From Siphonodentalium dalli (taxonomy: Eukaryota; Mollusca; Scaphopoda; Gadilida; Siphonodentaliidae): a stretch of 64,000 nucleotides of DNA. The stretch is taken from positions 49,978,073 to 50,042,072 of the forward strand of contig CP136064.1 in NCBI GenBank assembly GCA_032622095.1. Reading direction: 5' to 3'. The position numbers and the translations under genes are program-made. The notes under the pieces are model-generated. The model did not search any database, was not told where the DNA came from, and saw only the letters and a program-made list of their open reading frames with translations. Below, piece by piece: positions 22,857 through 34,254 of the stretch. Every line of letters starts with the position of its first letter. Within the stretch, counting starts at the first letter, position 1.

Positions 22857-24223
22857 TTTATTTATTTTAATGCATCTGTTGACAAAATTATGTTCTTGTT
22901 TGTCCCTTTCGGTACAAAGAACTGCTAGAACCATTAGTAATTTCACACAACACTCCAGTCCAAATAGCTTATTGTCTTGGCTCTATTTGAGGAGGCTTCA
23001 TTTGTATCACTATATTGAGATATATTTTTAATTGCGCAATATAGCATCATATACCCCCATATATTATAATGAAGAATAAAGCAGCCACAAATACTCCCAA
23101 TGATGATGTGCAGTGTGGTTCACACAAGCATGGGACAATCAATTGGAATTAGTACACAGTGTTAAGAGATATGGTGGTCAGCGTTAACTTGGTTATGAAC
23201 ACATGACCCAGAACCAATGTCAGCCCAACTTTCCATTGACAAATGACATGACATGAACATTCTAAAATATAGAACATTATTTATGGGTAGTTGCCTTTCG
23301 AAATAAAATAATCTTTCAATTTTACGAATCGAGAATAATTAAGTCACCTCTCGTGATTTTCAGATTTTATATCATGTATACGTGAACTGCACTTTTGAAA
23401 AAACTTGGTCTACAGAAGTTCTTGGTACCTGGAAACAGAGAAATTTTAAAGATATTTTATGACATAAAAGTAAAGTAAATGGGTTATAATATCCAATGGT
23501 TCTTAAATATTGTGTCACAATAAGCGTTTGTACCAAATTTCACAAAGAAATTCCTGACAAATTTTGAGAAAATCAACCGGGAAACACCGGGAAATTTTGG
23601 CAAAATGTGCGTCTGACCCTTAAACCAAATATTATACTGTTGGGTCTGTTTCACAACCTACGTGACTCCCCCATATGAAATGAAGTTTCCATTATAAAGG
23701 TGAATATCTAGCCGATTAAACCGTGCATTAAAATGTACATACGCATATAGTCATGTGTACCTACACCAGGTTATATCATTCCAAGGTCAATAATAAGTGG
23801 TGGCATATCGACCGAGCACTTGATGAACACCTGGAGTCGTGTAATTTAGGATTGTAAAACAGTGACATATGCTGGATTATCCCGCTGATTAGCGAGTTAA
23901 GTCAGTTCATCCGAAGCTATAAATCGCATGCAGTTACGTAAACACATCCTTATAATCCTACAGGTGGTTGATTGCACTGTGGTAAACGTTGAGAACATGG
24001 CTACCTGCAAGGGTTTGTATAGAACTGGGATCAATTTATAGGCAGTTTAAGAGCACTATATGTGAATCTGCTCATGCAAATTAAAAAAATTCCAAGCAAC
24101 TTCGTCTCCCCATCCTGGAAACAACAGGTCAATTTAATATTTATCCACTCACTGAGCAAAATTAAGGAAATACTTCTTTATAGTGCACACTATATCACTC
24201 TAATACCACATTCACAGGATACG
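22857..24223. other. Unassigned sequence
   Basis: About 1.4 kb with no recognised gene or repeat. Confidence 0.45.
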
Positions 24224-24390
24224 ATTTGGTCCCCGAATATACTGTCCGGGATCAAATAGAGAGTCGGGGACCTTAAAATCATCATGTAAATGCAATTGGT
24301 CTGGGACTCCATTGATCCCCGACTAAGTTTTAAAATTTGGTCCTGCTCGTGAGGTGGACCAACTCGTCATAGTCGGGGACCAAAGCATCA
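24224..24390. repeat. Small inverted-repeat element with TTTGGTCCCCGA ends
   Basis: atttggtccccga at 24224 is matched by tcggggaccaaag at about 24374-24388, with two further copies of the same word inside (gtcggggacctt at ~24253 and gatccccgacta at ~24314). Looks like a very short MITE or foldback; class unknown. Confidence 0.5.
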
Positions 24391-24862
24391 AACTTGTGTT
24401 TGTGAATGCTCGAGTGAATGAGGGACCAAACAAAAGTTTACCATTAATTTTACACGGCACAGTACAATTTAACCAAGTGAACATTGCTGGTACATGGATA
24501 TTTGATAACTCAATGTTGATTTTGATCTCATCGGCTCCGCCTCAACGTTCAAAAAGATGCACCCATGTATCAATCACCCATGTACCCCACGATGAGCAAG
24601 AACACGCGAATTTGCCCCCGCCACAATTGGTCTACAACTCCAAGTTTACTGTGTTTCTCATTGCATCCTTTTATTTATTCACAACAATAAGATGGATTAA
24701 ATAGCAAAGGCCGAAAGTGTTGTCTCTGCAAATGTTTCCCCCATTCTACTCTATAGTTAACTCACATGCAGCATTGAAAGCCAGCGCCAACACTGCAGGA
24801 AACCCTACCGGAAAGTCACAAAACCACGGAACAATTCACTTAATTATCATAAAGATGGAGTG
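24391..24862. other. Unassigned sequence with a 116-residue ORF
   Basis: A plus-strand frame (24354-24704) is open for 116 residues and includes a hydrophobic C-terminal stretch (FTVFLIASFYLFTTI), but I recognise no family, and its start lies in the small inverted-repeat element. Probably chance. Confidence 0.35.
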
Positions 24863-24864
24863 TA

Positions 24865-25664
24865 CACTGGGAAACAATTCGGGTTAATTTGACTAATTTA
24901 GGGCTAGTCACAAGCATTTGGAAACACTTCGACTAAGCCACATATTTCAGCTAGTCTCCGTGACTAACTCTGGTCTTAGTCATAGTGACTGTTAGACGAT
25001 GAATAACTCCAATTGCAACACTGCCTTAAATAATGTTTCATATTCATTACCAAATGATCGATCCATTGCATCGAAAACCTAGATGTTAAGATTTATAATT
25101 GAATGAATGTGATGTCAGGATATACTGACATACTTATATATCAGAACTTCACCACACCAAAGGCTACATTATTTGGAAAACATGCAGGTTATTTTTTCAT
25201 ACACACAAAAGACATACTGGAAAAAAAACAAATTAAACAGACCCCACACCACAAACTATATATATATTGGTCTACCTCTCAACAGACCAGTGTTGTAATC
25301 TGAGTTTTAGAGACTTGATTGAAACTTGTCCTGCTTTCAACTCGGTCTCTGATTCTGGATATATCATCTCGTTGAGTATTGGTATTATTCGCACCAAATT
25401 ACATTTTCACCTTCCGGGTGACTATCAAAAGTTAGTCATTATGACTCAATCCTGGTCATTTTGACTAACACAATTATAGTCGAATGCCCAAATCAGTCGT
25501 TTTTACTAATCATATTTTAGTCGTTGCGGCTAACATGACCCTATATAGTCATCATAAATAATGTTCTGCGTTATGGCTAATGTTAGTCATCATAGTGATA
25601 AACGTTTTACTAACATAAGTTAGTCATATTCACTAACTTCCCCCGAACATTTCAAAAGTAAGTG
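24865..25664. mobile_element. Second CACTG-ended, ttagtca-dyad element (diverged)
   Basis: Left end CACTGGGAAACAATT preceded by TA (24863-24864), followed by gactaa/ttagtca dyads. Further dyads at 25430-25640 lead to a weak right end near 25664 (agtaagtgt). No nested insert. An older relative of 20486-21787. Confidence 0.55.
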
Positions 25665-26337
25665 TCTGGGGCTGAAAAATAAAGAGTTTTATCAACAGTT
25701 ACATTCTTTTCGGCGGCAATCGACTTCCGAATATATTGGAACAGCCTATAAATGGGCCAACTTTTTGACAGGGTTCATCGAAAGGTGTATTGTGTATTCG
25801 GAAGTCATCTATCTAATGACCCACATCAGTTATGAGGAAACAAATAAAATGTGTGTTTATCGACTGTCCATCAGTTTTATTACTCTCGTCGAAGATTTGT
25901 CGCGCCAGATATAAAAAATACATTGCCTTGTTTGGTTTATATAAAGATGTATTATTCCATTCGTTAAACCAATTCTATAAAAATTATATATGCGACGGTT
26001 ATTGCATAACAGGAAATAGTGTCTGCAGGACCAGGTGTACCCAAATTTGTTTATTGTTGCTCAAACGTAAAAACCCGATGTTCGATCGGGGGAATCGGTG
26101 CATGTCTGCGACTGATATTGATATATATAGTTTGAAAGAATTGTATTTCATTAAATTTACGCCATTAAATACGTCAACGAGTCTTATTTATCTAGGGACT
26201 ATTTCTTTATACGGACAAACAACGCATAGTTATGTGAAACGTCATCGCACGCCTTATAGAGGTCGCTGTTAGTTTCACGTCCAATTTATTGATCTAAGTA
26301 TGTTTTATGCAGATTTTGGATCAAATAATAAATGTAA
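25665..26337. other. Unassigned sequence with the longest chance ORF
   Basis: A short inverted pair, gacttccgaatatatt at ~25725 and tgtattcggaagtc at ~25793, is present. A 146-residue plus-strand frame (25832-26272) is open but has no recognisable domain, unusual composition or splice signal; I do not call it a gene. Confidence 0.4.
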
Positions 26338-26426
26338 ATCTACAACTCGTACCCAGTTTATAGCGAACTTTACAAACTGGATTCGTTTTGTAAATTTCGC
26401 TATAAACTGGGGACAAGTTGTAGATC
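26338..26426. repeat. 89-bp palindrome
   Basis: atctacaactcgtacccagt ttatagcgaa... is complemented by the right half ending tgggg then acaagttgtagat. Stem of about 43 bp with a few mismatches and almost no loop. Confidence 0.85.
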
Positions 26427-27232
26427 CCTATCAACACTCACATGCGTCACCACACGGGGGGTTAACAATCTACGTCCCAACTCCAATGGCGCCCACTCCT
26501 TATATTCAAGGTAAATGAACTGACGTAATGAAAATCGTTAATTTTGAATCATCATATAGCTGGCGATTAAGTGGGAGTACTTTGTGTGGATCGAGTGGGT
26601 GGGGCGCACTATGTGGCTATACATAACTCAACTGAGCCTCAGCGGTCTTATGTCATCGACGAACTGTTCAATAGCGATTAATTTCGATATACACATAATA
26701 CAAGGGGCGCTACTCTATATACTACGCTACCAGCAGTCCAGGTGAGAGGATAATCTCGCATTTGATCGCTGGGCATGAGCCAAACTGAGTAGGTGTAGTG
26801 TTAGTCACGCAGAGATGTTCTTGTATCCTCGTAAATTACGGAGCAACGCACTGGCGCACCTGCAACTGGAATCTAAGAAATAGTTCGGGGTAAGATTGAG
26901 TTATCTCTCTTTGATTCATCGGAGAGCACGATTCGACATCAAACAAGCGATTGACTAACACACTGCAGTACGAATTTAGTTGCATATATAACTATTATTC
27001 ACATCTCGCGGATTTCTTCTTCCTCTTTTAATAAGATGCGACACCGCAATTCTGCGTATTGTCGCATTTGATTCGCCAAAATAAAAAAGGCACGTGGTAG
27101 AAGCTGACCCACCTTTAGCAGGGGACATGTGTGTTCTATTTTATGCTTGAGAATAGCAGGGGAAAAAACCTGAAATATCACCATAAAAACAAAACTGTTG
27201 GAAGGTATCGAGAGCAAAATACGTGCTGGAAG
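26427..27232. other. Unassigned sequence
   Basis: No gene recognised. The last 12 bases (gtgctggaagtt, 27221-27232) are repeated at the centre of the adjoining palindrome. Confidence 0.45.
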
Positions 27233-27404
27233 TTACTTGACAAACACGCGCAATTTAAATATGATGCTTGTAGTTTTTCGTCCTGGGCACGGATCAACGA
27301 GGCAGAACTTCCAGCACGCGTGCTGGAAGTTCTGCCTCGTTGATCCGTGCCCACGACGAAAAACTACAAGCATCATATTTAAATTGCGCGTGTTTGTCAA
27401 GTAA
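27233..27404. repeat. Near-perfect 172-bp palindrome
   Basis: Two 86-bp arms meet with no loop at CACGCGTG (27315-27322). Only one mismatched position was found by eye (cctgggc in the left arm against the right arm). Identical ORFs on both strands are a trivial consequence. Such structure extrudes easily into a cruciform. Confidence 0.95.
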
Positions 27405-27499
27405 TGGGCAGTCAAAATACGTCTGTAAATACACTTATATGGGAATGCTTTGTTCGATGACCATAATGAACAATTGGGCAAATATGCAGCCTTTTCTCC

Positions 27500-27742
27500 T
27501 GCAAATAAGTTCATATTGGTCGTATTTCAAAATCCCAAATACGCCCATATCGGCGTTATATGAACCTGAATTACGCTCTATATGAATGTAGGGGCACGAA
27601 AACAGTCGTATTGTGGACTTTTTTCATAATCGACTGTGTTCGTGCCCCATTTACGTTCATACAGAGCGTAATTCAGATTCAAATGAAGCCGATATGGACG
27701 TATTTGGGTTTTTGAAATACGTTCAATATGAACCTATTTGCA
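27500..27742. mobile_element. Foldback palindrome, about 243 bp, ttcatattg/aatatgaa ends
   Basis: ctgcaaataagttcatattg then gtcgtatttcaaaa at the left is matched by the complement of ttttgaaatacgttcaatat then gaacctatttgcatg at the right; the core is gggg cacgaaaacagtcg around a short loop. End-like phrases recur near 49515-49560, 58385-58510 and 60893-60920, so this is a dispersed family. Confidence 0.85.
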
Positions 27743-27889
27743 TGGAGGATATGTTGAAATATCATAGCGCATTCTGTTCACCAAAATATCCGGGCACCTG
27801 AGTGATGACAATGGAAGTGAAGAGGGGATAATGTCATACATTACACAATTTACAGTCAATGTAGCAATAACTTGAGGAATGTGGAAATT

Positions 27890-28370
27890 TTAAATCTTTA
27901 AGTAATACTATAGAGGTCAACATATGCAGAGAGCCTTATGGATTTTGATCAATCTGAAGGACATTGATGATTATTCGGTGTGAGTGTGACAAAGTATTTG
28001 GTCATGCAAAGAGTAAAATACAAGATGGCTACCATGTGTTTGATAAAAACTCGTTCAAATTCGATAGCTCCCATGTAAAGGTGATCCCAAAACATGGCTG
28101 TAAATTTTCAAAACATTTCGCCAAATGTGTGCCGATGGATTCAAATGTGAAATCCAAGCGGTCATGTTTTAAAACAAAATTAGGATAAAATGGTAAGCTT
28201 CCATCTAGAGGCCACCATGATGATCCACATAAAGTATGGCCACGGTTGGAAGAGGAATCTGTCATGTATGGTGTTCCAATGGAGATTGTTGGAGGATGGA
28301 CGGACGGCGGACGCCACATTATGGCAATAGCACAAACTTGACTTTGTCAAGTTGGGCGAAAAATGGACGT
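27890..28370 (+). repeat. Degenerate dispersed repeat ending in a hairpin
   Basis: Phrases atgcaaagagtaaaatacaa, gatccacataaagtatggcc and the end ggacggacggcggacgcc are followed by a small hairpin (acttgactttgtcaagt, 28337-28353). Many molluscan genomes carry a repeat with this 'ggacggacgg' run and terminal hairpin, to my knowledge; a 3' hairpin near the end recalls Helitron termini, but the CTRR end is not clear here. Confidence 0.6.
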
Positions 28371-29524
28371 TACAGAAATTTGTGCATTTCATTTTGATCT
28401 GTTGGCAAGGTATTGTTATGTTCATAAATCGGACCAAGCACAAAATTAATTGCTACATGCTCATGTATATCGAAGCTCTTACACAGCTGAAGATATACCC
28501 ATGTCAGCCGATGCTAGTATATGTGCAGGATATCTTGGATTCTCTTGTTGGTAGCAATGGCATTGCCACTGGCTGTTTGAATTAGAATACAATTATGGAA
28601 GTTCCAACATAATTATTAATGTGTAGCATTGCAGTATGAAAATATTGTTGGTACATGTTTGCCTACTAAGCTATATATACACAATAAAGCCGAATCGTTC
28701 TTCACTTTCTCCGGAATTCATGATAATGTTGATATGTGGGAAAATTGCTATGGTAAACCAGTGATGCAACTCCATCTATACAAGAGTTGGCATGTATGGG
28801 TGGAGGTTTGTCTATCAAGCTAGTTTATATATGTTGGTAAAACACAAGCAGTTTTCTACTTATACAAACCTTAATGATTGTCACTATTTGATAACAATCT
28901 GTTTCCGTTGCTATGAAGGTAATGGTAGTGGTGACCCCTCACACCGGATAAGTAATGTATCGTGAACCATATACACCTTTCTCGAAGGTCTTGCTGTACA
29001 TGATGCATGTCCCTATAAAATATGTTAGCAGCACTAAAAATACATTTCAATGAATGTTTATATATGCAATATTCTATATTAATTCAAGTCTCAAGGAGTA
29101 TTTACCTAGTGAATATATGTAAGTCTAATATCTTTGATAACAGAGCAATTGACAATTCCAAAGAAAATATTAGGTTTGTTATTGTATTGTCTTATTTTGT
29201 TTTGACATTTCTTTATAGCATTTCATGTCGTCTGCAAGACTGAGATAAGATTAATTTTGATTATCTTCAAATGTATAAAATTGTAATAATTTCTAATAAA
29301 CACAATGCTTTGACAGAAAACAAAATATTCTGAGATATTTAAAACTGTTTTTGTTTTAACGTAGCTGTATACCTTTAATCAAACATGACTAATGACTCAT
29401 TAATAAATAATAAATAATAAATGTTTTCATTCAGTTCTAAACATACATGTATATATTGTACTTTGGTATGAAAACTTATAAGATTGTGTATGAAAAAAAA
29501 AAACGTTCGCCATCTGGAAAACTT
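28371..29524. other. Unassigned sequence
   Basis: About 1.15 kb of AT-rich sequence without a recognisable gene or repeat. Confidence 0.45.
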
Positions 29525-30250
29525 GGTAAAATTTAGCCCAACAATGTTATGTTCATGTTAGTTACAGTAATACAGTTGGAAGTTCAACGTTTGGTCAGGT
29601 GAATTTATGTGAAAAACATGCCAAATCCCCAAACTAATTGCAGCACAATGATTATTAGCAGGAATAAGTGTATTAACCATTTATACACAACATGCTAACA
29701 ATGTGAAATAAATTTGTGAAAATTTGGTATATTCATACACTTACGGCTTTCCAATGATGTTTATAAAACAACATTTCAATAATTCCTCCAGTTTTACAGT
29801 TATTTTGTAGATTTTGTATACAATGGTGATTGCAGAACAGAAAACCTTTCCCAGAGTATTTTCGAGTAGTGTGCTTCTAACATTGGGAGTTTATCTAATT
29901 CCACAGCCAGAATTTCTCAGAATTAGCTAAAATCAATTTTTTATGGTCTAGTATTTTAAAAACGGGAAAGGCTATGTTTTATTAATTTTCTCACTCGATT
30001 TTGCACAAAAATAAAATAATTACGTTCTGAATCTATGATTTATAAGACAAATAATTTATAATTATGACCTGTATTTCTCTAAATTTCTTTAAAGTATACA
30101 ATGTGAATGACTTTCCACAGAATTGCTGATGAGACTTACGGCTCTTTGAATCTTTAGTCTTGACTCGTTTCCACAAAAAGCCAAAGGGCGTTTCTCTCCA
30201 TTTCTAAAAGTTGTGCATATATTGAAAAATGCATTGAGTGCAAAACTTTT
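29525..30250 (+). repeat. Dispersed repeat R, copy 3
   Basis: Collinear with 1805-2560: ccaaactaattgcagcacaa then gcaggaataagtgtattaac, later attttcgagtagtgtgcttc, ttagctaaaatcaatttttt, and ctgtatttctctaaatttct. Moderately diverged from the other two copies, so an old family. Confidence 0.65.
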
Positions 30251-30420
30251 TAAATCTTATCTCATGAATTGCAATTGTGTTTCGTTAGCATTTCGTTGTC
30301 ACTGAATTTCACTCATTTTCGGGAAGCTGACGACAAATTTGAACATCGAAAAATGGGGTTGTGGGAAAGCATATTGACAAAACGTAAGAAACATGCATCT
30401 TGAAGAATGAAATTATCACC

Positions 30421-30552
30421 AGCACAGTGGGCAGGAATCTTGTATTATGGATATTTATATAATTCTTGGGGCAGGAATATTTTATTATGGATAGTTATAA
30501 TTTCGAAGAATTATATAATTATCCATAATAAAATATTCCTGCCCACCCCTGT
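30421..30552. repeat. Inverted repeat with duplicated left arm
   Basis: ggggcaggaatattttatta then tggatagttataatt (30468 onward) is complemented up to about 30548 (taaaatattcctgcccac). A second, slightly different copy of the left arm (gtgggcaggaatcttgtatt) precedes it at 30428. Confidence 0.85.
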
Positions 30553-30726
30553 GGTCACCAGCTCCTGCATTCACTATTCTTTCAAATAGAGTTTGCATAT
30601 TTCGTTTGATTTTCAGTTTCGGGGCCATGATCTTTTTTGTTCTAGCTTGCTTGACAGTGAAATGTCTAATTGGTATTTTGGACTTGTTTTTATATGGCCA
30701 TCAAATTCAAAATAAACCCCCATTAA

Positions 30727-31214
30727 AGGCACGTGAGGCCTTAGTTGTCGAAAATATTCATATTTGTTCTAATCACCGTAAACAGAAAAACATTAAAACG
30801 CATACAGTTTCGTTCATATATACCATCACGTAAACAGCATGTTATCATAAAGACCTACTATATTTTACCTAAGCAAGAGCCTGATTGTGTTACAGAAGAC
30901 AGCACAATGCTACTGGCTAATCACACACAAATGGCATAAACGCTCTTTATTAGTTCCATATCAGGAATTCGCCAACAAAGAACGCTCTTTATGTTTACCA
31001 TCATAATATAAACAAACACCAGAAAAGTAACATTTTATGCTTTTGTTTACATAACAATGGTCAAACATTTGACAATAACATACTGTTTATGCGATATTTC
31101 TTATTTGTATACGGACAACGTCTGTCTACATTTTGATGTTCTTTCTGTTTGTGGCGGTTTTTGACGGGTAGAAATATTTTCACAGGATACCCACCGCCAA
31201 GGCCAACCGTACCT
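30727..31214 (+). mobile_element. TTAA-flanked MITE, AGGCACGT subfamily A
   Basis: A 488-bp copy beginning aggcacgtgaggccttagtt and ending ggccaaccgtacct, flanked by TTAA at 30723-30726 and 31215-31218. No coding capacity. It is the closest sibling of 15029-15679, lacking the terminal array. Confidence 0.95.
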
Positions 31215-31218
31215 TTAA

Positions 31219-31844
31219 AGTGTTAAAGAGCGTTCTGAACTACGGGCGTTTGCTATAGTTTTCGACGTATTACTCGTGGATGATATTGTGATGATTTTGC
31301 TGGGCCTGTGATACGAATGGCTGTGATTGCAAAATATCGTTCAATTTCTTTTATCCGGTAAGCTGAAGAATGGCGTAGGAACTTATTTCGTGTCAAATCG
31401 TTCCGGACATCTTGATAATCGACAATTTAAAACTCAAAAACAGATTACACATCACACTTACAACATAACCCATTCGAATTTTATTTAGCAAACTATAAAG
31501 GCGATAGCCTATATGTTTGTTATAACTTCCGTGAATGAAACCAATTTATTTTAATGTGTGTCCATATTGACCACAAAAACATTCATGGTTGAAAATAATC
31601 CACTTGAATGTTACCCTGGTACTGGTAAGCGTATGCGTTCAGTTTTGGTACTTGGTGAGACGGGTGCCAACCCTTACAACCATGTGTGTATTTAAAGCCA
31701 CATGGCGGTTTGCGCTCCAAAATACACCTAATAATATGAACCACCTTTCTGTGAGCATTATATGTCACAGAAAGACGCATTGAAGTAATAAAACAATACA
31801 ATTTTTAATACTGTTTGGGCCCCAAAAACAACACAGCCATCTGC
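31219..31844. other. Unassigned sequence
   Basis: No gene or repeat recognised. Confidence 0.45.
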
Positions 31845-32124
31845 GCGGCATGGAACAGAAAAGAGCGTCCCGTGTTAGTCAATTCCGGATATGGTAGAAA
31901 TAAAGAGCGTTTTTTTCACATGTGTGCGAACGATTGAAAATAACTGGAAAGTGGCTCTATTTCTCAATATTTATTAGCAATTATGAATAAAGTACCAATT
32001 AAACCATGACAAGTTTATTAAGAGCATACGTAGTCGTTATATCAATATTTGGTGTATTTATAAACCTATACCTCCTTCTAAATTACACAGACAAAATTTG
32101 GAAGCTCGAATGAGCCATGTCCGT
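31845..32124 (+). mobile_element. Repeat S, copy 1 (3' end at TTTAA)
   Basis: Collinear with 50470-50700: catggaacagaaaagagcg, gatatggtagaaataaagag, atacctccttctaaatta and acaaaatttggaagctcgaa, ending immediately before a TTAA. The left boundary is uncertain. Another TTAA element starts directly after the shared TTAA. Confidence 0.65.
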
Positions 32125-32128
32125 TTAA

Positions 32129-32608
32129 AGGCACGTGCGGCCTTAATTGTCGAAAATATTCATATTTGTTCCAAACACCGTAAACAGAAAAACAGTAAAA
32201 CGCATACAGTTCCGTTCATATATACCATGAGCATCGCGTAAATAGCATGTTATCATAAAGACCTACTATATTTTACCTAAGCAATAGCCTGATTGTGTTA
32301 CAGAAGACAGCACAATGCCACTGGCTAATCACACATAAATGGCATAAACGCTCTTTATTAGTTCTATATCAGGAATTCACCAACAAATTTACCATCATAA
32401 TATAAACAAACACCAGAAAAGTTACTTGTTATGCTTTTATTTACATAACAATGGTCAAACATTTGACAATAACATACTGTTTGTGCGACATTTCTTATTT
32501 GTATACAGACAAAGTCTGTCTACATTTTGATGTTCTTTCTATTTGTGACAGTTTTTGACGGGTGGAAATATTTTCACAGGATACCCACCGCCAAGGCCAA
32601 CCGTACCT
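32129..32608 (+). mobile_element. TTAA-flanked MITE, AGGCACGT subfamily A
   Basis: A 480-bp copy from aggcacgtgcggccttaatt to ccaaccgtacct, flanked by TTAA at 32125-32128 and 32609-32612. About 20 bases near 32390 are deleted relative to siblings (the aagaacgctcttt stretch). Confidence 0.95.
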
Positions 32609-32738
32609 TTAAGAAATGAAAGTAGTTTGAGTGTGTTTTATGAATGGTGTATATAGCACTGTGACCATTGAATAAATCGTGAAAACCGTGAACCGCGAAG
32701 CTGTTCACACTAAATATGCTTCAACGATCACAGTGTTA

Positions 32739-32945
32739 TACCCAACCACATTCCAACTACATTCATATCTTATATTTATAGAGTGCTATACCCAACCACA
32801 ATCAAACTACATTCATATCTTATATACCCAACCACAATCAAACTGCATTCATATCTTATATTTATACCGATACACAATCAAACTGCATTCATATCTTATA
32901 TTTATACCCATACACAATCAAACTGCATTCATATCTTATATATTT
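32739..32945. repeat. Tandem repeat, five copies of ~36-52 bp
   Basis: Five units sharing ccacaatcaaactgcattca followed by tatcttatat, with variable linkers (tttataccc or tatagagtgc). The overlapping plus-strand ORFs reading HNQTAFISYI repeats are products of the array. Confidence 0.9.
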
Positions 32946-33608
32946 ACATACACCTAATATCTCCTCCGATTTCCCCATAGCGTTACTGTAGACACGCCCC
33001 CGTATTCAATGCGTTCATAAACCTATGAACGCAACGTGACGTCACTTCCAATGTCGTTCATAGGTTTATGAACACATTGGTCCCGGAAATGACCGGGGAT
33101 TGTCGGACATTGCCGACTGCTAGAGTATCTATATAGTACGTCCGGATTTGGCAAGAAATTTATTTTAGTCTATAATCAGTGTTCTTGTCCGGTGTTACTG
33201 AACGTTGATGTTCAAAAATCCCGTTACTTAATAACGTTTTATCATTTTCCTTACCGCTACAAATATTCCCCCGAACCTCACACGTAAGTCGTATATCATT
33301 ATGCTAGAACGGCGTGTTGTCGATTTCTTATCCACAGCCGAAACTTAATTGTTAGTTTCAGTTACGCTATCATTCTTGAAATCAACACGTCTACATTAGT
33401 TACTAGTTAAACAGGACAGTTTGTCATATGTGTATACTGAACTGTGAAATTGCGTTTTTTTCCATTCTTCAAGAACGGATTCTCAAAATGTTTGGTTTTC
33501 CAAAAAACGAGGATTCGCACTTTCTGAACTGAACTCCATGTGTTCATTTAAATAGATGAATAAATAGTGGGAAAGACAAACAATCCTAGTTCATAATGAA
33601 TTTAAGTA
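32946..33608. other. Unassigned sequence with a short inverted repeat
   Basis: 33005-33088 holds caatgcgttcataaacctat and its inverted counterpart (gttcataggtttatgaacac); each arm can itself fold (gttcata / tatgaac). Otherwise nothing recognised. Confidence 0.6.
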
Positions 33609-33780
33609 TATAAATATAAATAATAAACGGCGGATTCAACGTGGTCATGGGTTTTGACCGCGTTTAAAAATCAGCAAACTGCGCATGAACCCCTTCGGGG
33701 TTCATGCAGTTTGCTGATTTTTTCTCGCGGTCAAAATCCCATGACCACATTGAAACCGCCGTTTATTTCTTATATTTATA
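33609..33780. mobile_element. Foldback palindrome, 172 bp
   Basis: Arms tataaatataaataataaac ggcgg... and ...ccgcc gtttatttcttatatttata meet at gaaccccttcggggttc. A few mismatches in the stem. Class unknown. Confidence 0.9.
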
Positions 33781-33935
33781 GAGTTATTTTCCTTATTAAT
33801 TTCTATGAACTCAGCTGAATGTTTTTCATCTTAAATCTGCCTGCAGATTGGATATTATACCATGCAGCATTATAAGATACCAAGTATTCTACTTGTACAA
33901 AATATTGGTCGATTAGTTTGTGGCCAACAACCCAC

Positions 33936-34254
33936 TAAATCCGGCCATTTATGGGACCATATCTTTTTACATTCAACATAATATATGCAACAAATGAGTG
34001 AATTTGAGCCATGGATTAGTACAAAATATACATTCATGTGTTCTATGACCGATGCAAACAACATGGTAATTATAATGAAAATAAATGTATGACTCCAGAC
34101 ATTTATTCATTTTCATTATAATTACCATGTTGTTTGCATCAATCACAGAGCAAATGGGTGTAGTTTTCACTAACCCATGGCTCAAATTCATTCATTTGTT
34201 GCATATATTCTGTTGAGTATAAAAGAAGATGGTACCATAAATGGCCGGATTTGT
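33936..34254. mobile_element. Foldback palindrome, about 319 bp
   Basis: Left arm aaatccggccatttatggga ... aacaaatgagtgaatttgag ... catggtaattataatgaaaa is mirrored by the right arm through aatggccggatttgtg. Centre near 34095. Some internal mismatches (for example catgtgttctatgaccga against gtgattga). No coding capacity. Confidence 0.9.

Noticed and set aside
25832-26272. 146-residue ORF as a gene
   Set aside because: No recognisable domain, biased composition or splice context; such length is expected by chance in 64 kb.
27198-27514. Nearly identical proteins on opposite strands
   Set aside because: Produced by the near-perfect palindrome at 27233-27404.
32679-32980. Repeat-protein-like ORFs
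   Set aside because: Frames through a five-copy tandem repeat.
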